Part shown: positions 50,504-52,647 of the stretch, piece by piece
How positions within the stretch are numbered: position 1 is the first letter of the stretch
How the letters are laid out: the number at the start of each line of letters is the position of its first letter
Source: an uncultured Eubacteriales bacterium
Lineage (GTDB): Bacteria > Bacillota > Clostridia > Christensenellales > Aristaeellaceae
Direction: 5' to 3'
Length of the DNA: 52,647 nucleotides
NCBI GenBank assembly: GCA_900320085.1
Contig: ONRC01000009.1
Coordinates: 1-52,647, forward strand
Program-made: the position numbers and the translations under genes
The notes under the pieces: model-generated
Databases searched by the model: none
Told to the model about the DNA's origin: nothing
Seen by the model: the letters and a program-made list of their open reading frames with translations, nothing else

Positions 50504-50809
50504 TCACATTTCCTTTGGTTCTTCATTCGATGACGCGCCGCCAGCAATGCTCACTTGCAGCTGGTACCCAATCTGCGCGCATATATCACACATCGTCCGA
50601 AGCGAAAGATTGAATGTTCCATTTTCATATTTGGATACCATCGCTTGAGAAACATGGAGCATCTGCGCCAAATCTTCCTGCTTCATATGATGCTTCCGAC
50701 GATATTCAACCAATGCAATTCCAAAGTCACACAGAATTTCATAATACACTTCTTCCCCTGGATGTTCGGACGGAGGCAGCACATTCATTGCGGTTTTTAA
50801 CTGTTCCAT
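50504..50809 (-). CDS. XRE-family HTH protein, probable antitoxin (HigA-like)
   Basis: 101 residues. A helix-turn-helix lies at about 34-88: LVEYRRKHHMKQEDLAQMLH and VSQAMVSKYENGTFNLSLRT. It overlaps the end of the RelE-like gene by 13 bases, so the two are translated together. The order toxin then antitoxin is the HigBA order. It probably binds the palindrome in the promoter at 51236-51255 and holds the toxin in check. The start ATG 50809 has GGAGGG about 9 bases upstream. Confidence 0.8.
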   Translation of the reverse strand: MEQLKTAMNVLPPSEHPGEEVYYEILCDFGIALVEYRRKHHMKQEDLAQMLHVSQAMVSKYENGTFNLSLRTMCDICAQIGYQLQVSIAGGASSNEEPKEM

Positions 50810-51216
50810 ACCACTTTTCCCTCCTTGATCAATTTCAACCTTGCGCGAGCGGTTCGTTTCCCTTCATCATAACTCTTGCTTCCCTGTTCAAGAAACGGAA
50901 CCAGCAGCACAATATATTTCCCATAAAAACAATATATGATGTGCAAGTTTCCCAGCCGACTGATACCGTTGAACCGCATGGAGTACAGTTCATCTTCCAA
51001 ATGCTCAAACCATTCTCCATGAAAGACAGCCTGCCGCCCATGCTCAGCCAAATACTGAATTCGCTTTTTATAGTGCGCACGCAGCATGGGGCTGGCACCG
51101 CTGCGTTCATATAAATCACGCAATTCATCCTCAGCTGATTCCAAAATCAGCACCGGAGGAGAACCATCAGGCGCTGTGGAAAATGGAAAAGCAATTACTT
51201 TACCTTCAAGGGGCAT
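50797..51216 (-). CDS. RelE/ParE-family toxin (phage Gp49/HigB-like)
   Basis: 139 residues. mRNA interferase-like fold of the Gp49/HigB group. Seen: PPVLILESAEDELRDLYERS, RIQYLAEHGRQAVFHGEWFE, LHIIYCFYGKYIVLLVPFLE, and GSKSYDEGKRTARARLKLIK, the usual end (S.S...A..R). The Met at 51216 is chosen as start because GGAGGTG lies ahead of it; an ATG six codons upstream (51234) falls inside the predicted -10 box. The partner is the HTH gene behind it. Expected to act on translating mRNA; this is inferred from the family. Confidence 0.8.
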   Translation of the reverse strand: MPLEGKVIAFPFSTAPDGSPPVLILESAEDELRDLYERSGASPMLRAHYKKRIQYLAEHGRQAVFHGEWFEHLEDELYSMRFNGISRLGNLHIIYCFYGKYIVLLVPFLEQGSKSYDEGKRTARARLKLIKEGKVVWNS

Positions 51217-51232
51217 CAGGTTGTACACCTCC

Positions 51233-51260
51233 ATTATATAACACGTAGGTTATATTGCAA
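51233..51260 (-). promoter_or_regulatory. Toxin-antitoxin promoter with palindromic operator
   Basis: TTGCAA, 16-base spacer, TATAAT on the minus strand. The inverted repeat ATATAAC-N6-GTTATAT (51236-51255) covers the spacer and part of both boxes, fitting autoregulation by the HTH antitoxin. Confidence 0.72.
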
Positions 51261-51296
51261 TGGCAAATCAGGAAATATTCATAACCAATTTGAATA

Positions 51297-51797
51297 TCAT
51301 TCAGACTTATGGTCGCTGTCTTCCTCAGTTACTTCCGGATTTTCGTCTGGATCATCGTCCGAATCCTCTTCATCCCAATCTTCAATTGAATATCCTGGCG
51401 TCATATCGGATTGAAGATTCAGATCAATTTGCGACTCCACATCGTCTAATTCTTTTTTTATCCTGACTGCCAATTCGAGGAATGCTTTCCATTCCTCGGC
51501 CGGTGTTTTTGCCAATGCACGAAAAATAGCCGCGGCAATATCATTTTCTATAGAAATCCGCTCAATAGCATCCGTCGGTGTTTCGGGAACTTTCATTGCT
51601 CCGCTTCCCTCTCTAAGCCAGGGTTCGCGTACCCCGAATTCGCCGCACATTAATCGTATGGTTTGAGCCGAAGGCTTATTTATTTCTGATTCAAGCTTAG
51701 AAACTGCCACATCAGAAATACCGATTATTTCTCCAAATTGCTTTTGTGTTAATCCATAATGCTTTCTTATTCTTTTTATTCGTTCGCCAATTCCCAT
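51297..51797 (-). CDS. XRE-family repressor (lysogeny-type)
   Basis: 166 residues. N-terminal HTH (about 5-60): RIKRIRKHYGLTQKQFGEII, GISDVAVSKLESEINKPSAQ and the typical phrase FGVREPWLREG. The C-terminal part is helical and ends in a long Asp/Glu-rich tail (DEEDSDDDPDENPEVTEEDS), with no LexA-type protease motif, so release from DNA must work by another route, for example a separate protease or antirepressor. It is divergent from the excisionase-like gene; the intergenic space carries promoters for both. Confidence 0.88.
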   Translation of the reverse strand: MGIGERIKRIRKHYGLTQKQFGEIIGISDVAVSKLESEINKPSAQTIRLMCGEFGVREPWLREGSGAMKVPETPTDAIERISIENDIAAAIFRALAKTPAEEWKAFLELAVRIKKELDDVESQIDLNLQSDMTPGYSIEDWDEEDSDDDPDENPEVTEEDSDHKSE

Positions 51798-51829
51798 TCT
51801 GATTCCTCCTTCCTGTGAACTACAGGATT

Positions 51830-51858
51830 ATCATAAACCTTTTGACAAACTAAGTCAA
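51830..51858 (-). promoter_or_regulatory. Promoter of the repressor gene
   Basis: TTGACT, 17-base spacer, TATGAT on the minus strand, about 33 bases before the start. Its -35 lies 20 bases from the -35 of the divergent promoter. Confidence 0.8.
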
Positions 51859-51878
51859 GTAAAAATTTAACCAGCCTA

Positions 51879-51907
51879 TTGACAATCTAACTGAATTAAG
51901 TTATTAT
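51879..51907 (+). promoter_or_regulatory. Promoter of the excisionase/replication genes
   Basis: TTGACA, 17-base spacer, TATTAT on the plus strand. AACT-N6-AGTT (51890-51903) near the -10 and ACTAAGTCAAGT near the opposite -35 are possible repressor half-sites. Confidence 0.82.
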
Positions 51908-51979
51908 AGTAAACGTAGTTCGCTTGTTACCTGATTAAGTTCACAATCAAGCAAATACTAAACGGAAGGTATTCATCAA

Positions 51980-52264
51980 ATGGAAAGGCTTTATTCGGTG
52001 CAGGACATCATGAATCGTTATCAAGTCACGGCACAGACTGCACGGAAGTACATGAGAAGAATGGTTCATATGGAAAAGCCGTTGATGGTTTCAGAAACGT
52101 CCCTTCGCGCTTATGAAACCGGACGGACCATTACGCCGAACCAGAATACACATAGAAAGGAATCAAAGAGCCGATCTGTGTCTAACTCAATTCGGAAAAG
52201 TAAAACCACGCCGAAAAAAGCAACACTAAAAGGTCCTTACTTTTTTGAGAGGCGGCGGGCATAG
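51980..52264 (+). CDS. Small HTH protein, excisionase-like
   Basis: 94 residues. Residues 1-50 look like a winged-helix DNA-binding fold of the MerR/excisionase kind: MERLYSVQDIMNRYQVTAQT and ARKYMRRM. The C-terminal half is basic (KESKSRSVSNSIRKSKTTPK), fit for DNA binding. It is first of the genes transcribed away from the repressor, the usual place of an excisionase or a directionality factor. GGAAGG lies about 12 bases upstream. Family call is moderate. Confidence 0.65.
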   Translation: MERLYSVQDIMNRYQVTAQTARKYMRRMVHMEKPLMVSETSLRAYETGRTITPNQNTHRKESKSRSVSNSIRKSKTTPKKATLKGPYFFERRRA

Positions 52265-52326
52265 CAGAGAAATCGGTTCTATGAGACAGCTTTCATGGTC
52301 ACAAAGCATAAAAGAAGGTGAATATT

Positions 52327-52647
52327 GTGAGAATGCATTACCTTACTGAAGCAACTCATCTCCCACCATTCATGGTATTTCCCCGTTTCCTGCTAAAATG
52401 CAATTTGAGTGAAACCACCAAGCTGCTCTATATCCTGCTGCTGGATCGGGCTAGGGTTTCCATGAAAACCGCGCAATGGCAGGACGCGGAAGGGCATGTG
52501 TACCTGCATTATACCATCCGGGAGTTGGCGGATGATCTATGCAAAAGCGAGATGACGATCAAAAATGCGCTGGCTGCCTTGGAACGGGCAAGGCTGATTG
52601 AGCGCCGCCGCCAGAGAAACCAGCGGGTAAATTGCATCTATGTTCTT
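52327..52647 (+). CDS. Replication initiator protein A (RepA_N-type), partial
   Basis: 107 residues visible, cut by the window end. GTG start at 52327, with GAAGGTG about 7 bases upstream; ATG 52333 is the alternative. Seen: FMVFPRFLLKCNLSETTKLL, YILLLDRARVSMKTAQWQD, the winged-helix part YTIRELADDLCKSEMTIKNA and LERARLIERRRQ. This matches the N-terminal DNA-binding domain of RepA_N initiators of plasmids and ICEs in Bacillota. So the element likely replicates on its own after excision. Confidence 0.82.
   Translation, partial: MRMHYLTEATHLPPFMVFPRFLLKCNLSETTKLLYILLLDRARVSMKTAQWQDAEGHVYLHYTIRELADDLCKSEMTIKNALAALERARLIERRRQRNQRVNCIYVL

Overview
The window reads as a chromosome segment of a fairly GC-rich member of the Bacillota, most likely a gut-type Clostridia. 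The signs are a Gram-positive LPXTG wall-anchored giant adhesin, a YlbF-family protein, PduL, AGGAGG-type ribosome binding sites throughout, and an SRP RNA with a typical promoter. The exact order cannot be fixed from the sequence alone. Three parts can be told apart: a prophage tail end (1 to about 12.9 kb), a chromosomal block (about 13.4 to 49.1 kb), and the left end of an integrative element (49.12 kb to the right edge).

Prophage (1-12.9 kb, all + strand). This is the tail and lysis module of a siphophage of Gram-positive type, in the order tape measure (cut by the window), distal tail protein, tail-hub/tail-lysin protein, small protein, BppU-like receptor-binding protein with a beta-helix tip, second BppU-like fibre protein, several small unknowns, a C39-like peptidase, an NlpC/P60-type endolysin and a holin. 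A late terminator follows. The tape measure is frameshifted by a 16-bp tandem duplication. The module is full of palindromic repeat elements, and at least three (probably four) of them lie in frame inside the endolysin gene. The module ends about 0.5 kb before a tRNA-Arg(CCG) gene, a plausible but unproven attachment site.

Chromosomal block. It carries trpS; a secreted protein joining a VanX-type D-Ala-D-Ala dipeptidase to an L,D-transpeptidase; an SH3 protein; a YfcE-like phosphodiesterase; a cadherin-like secreted protein; ylbF-mltG; a MIF-like tautomerase, an SDR reductase and a PRPP synthetase. Then come a tight five-gene minus-strand operon (nitroreductase, flavin reductase, P1 peptidase, acpS, nnrDE), a tandem pair of secreted WG-repeat-like paralogues, ugd, a GH13 glucosidase, SRP RNA, rpsB-tsf-pyrH, a secreted protein with two cystatin-like QVVxG motifs, pduL, a tyrosine phosphatase, tRNA-Leu(GAG), a GNAT, yigZ and a 2519-residue LPXTG adhesin. 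Many genes concern the cell envelope or the outside of the cell.

Integrative element. At 49,117-49,162 lies the 3' half of a tRNA-Asn, on the minus strand, followed by its own terminator. The tyrosine integrase gene sits directly beside it, then a HigBA-like toxin-antitoxin pair, an XRE repressor with divergent promoters, an excisionase-like HTH protein and the start of a RepA_N-type replication initiator. This is the layout of an ICE or integrated plasmid in tRNA-Asn. The reconstituted tRNA should lie at its far end, outside the window.

Repeats link the parts. A heptamer-armed hairpin element (AGAGTNC tandem arms) occurs both in the prophage and between SRP RNA and pyrH. The GTCGTCCCGA-type repeat occurs both inside the endolysin gene and nested inside the second heptamer element.
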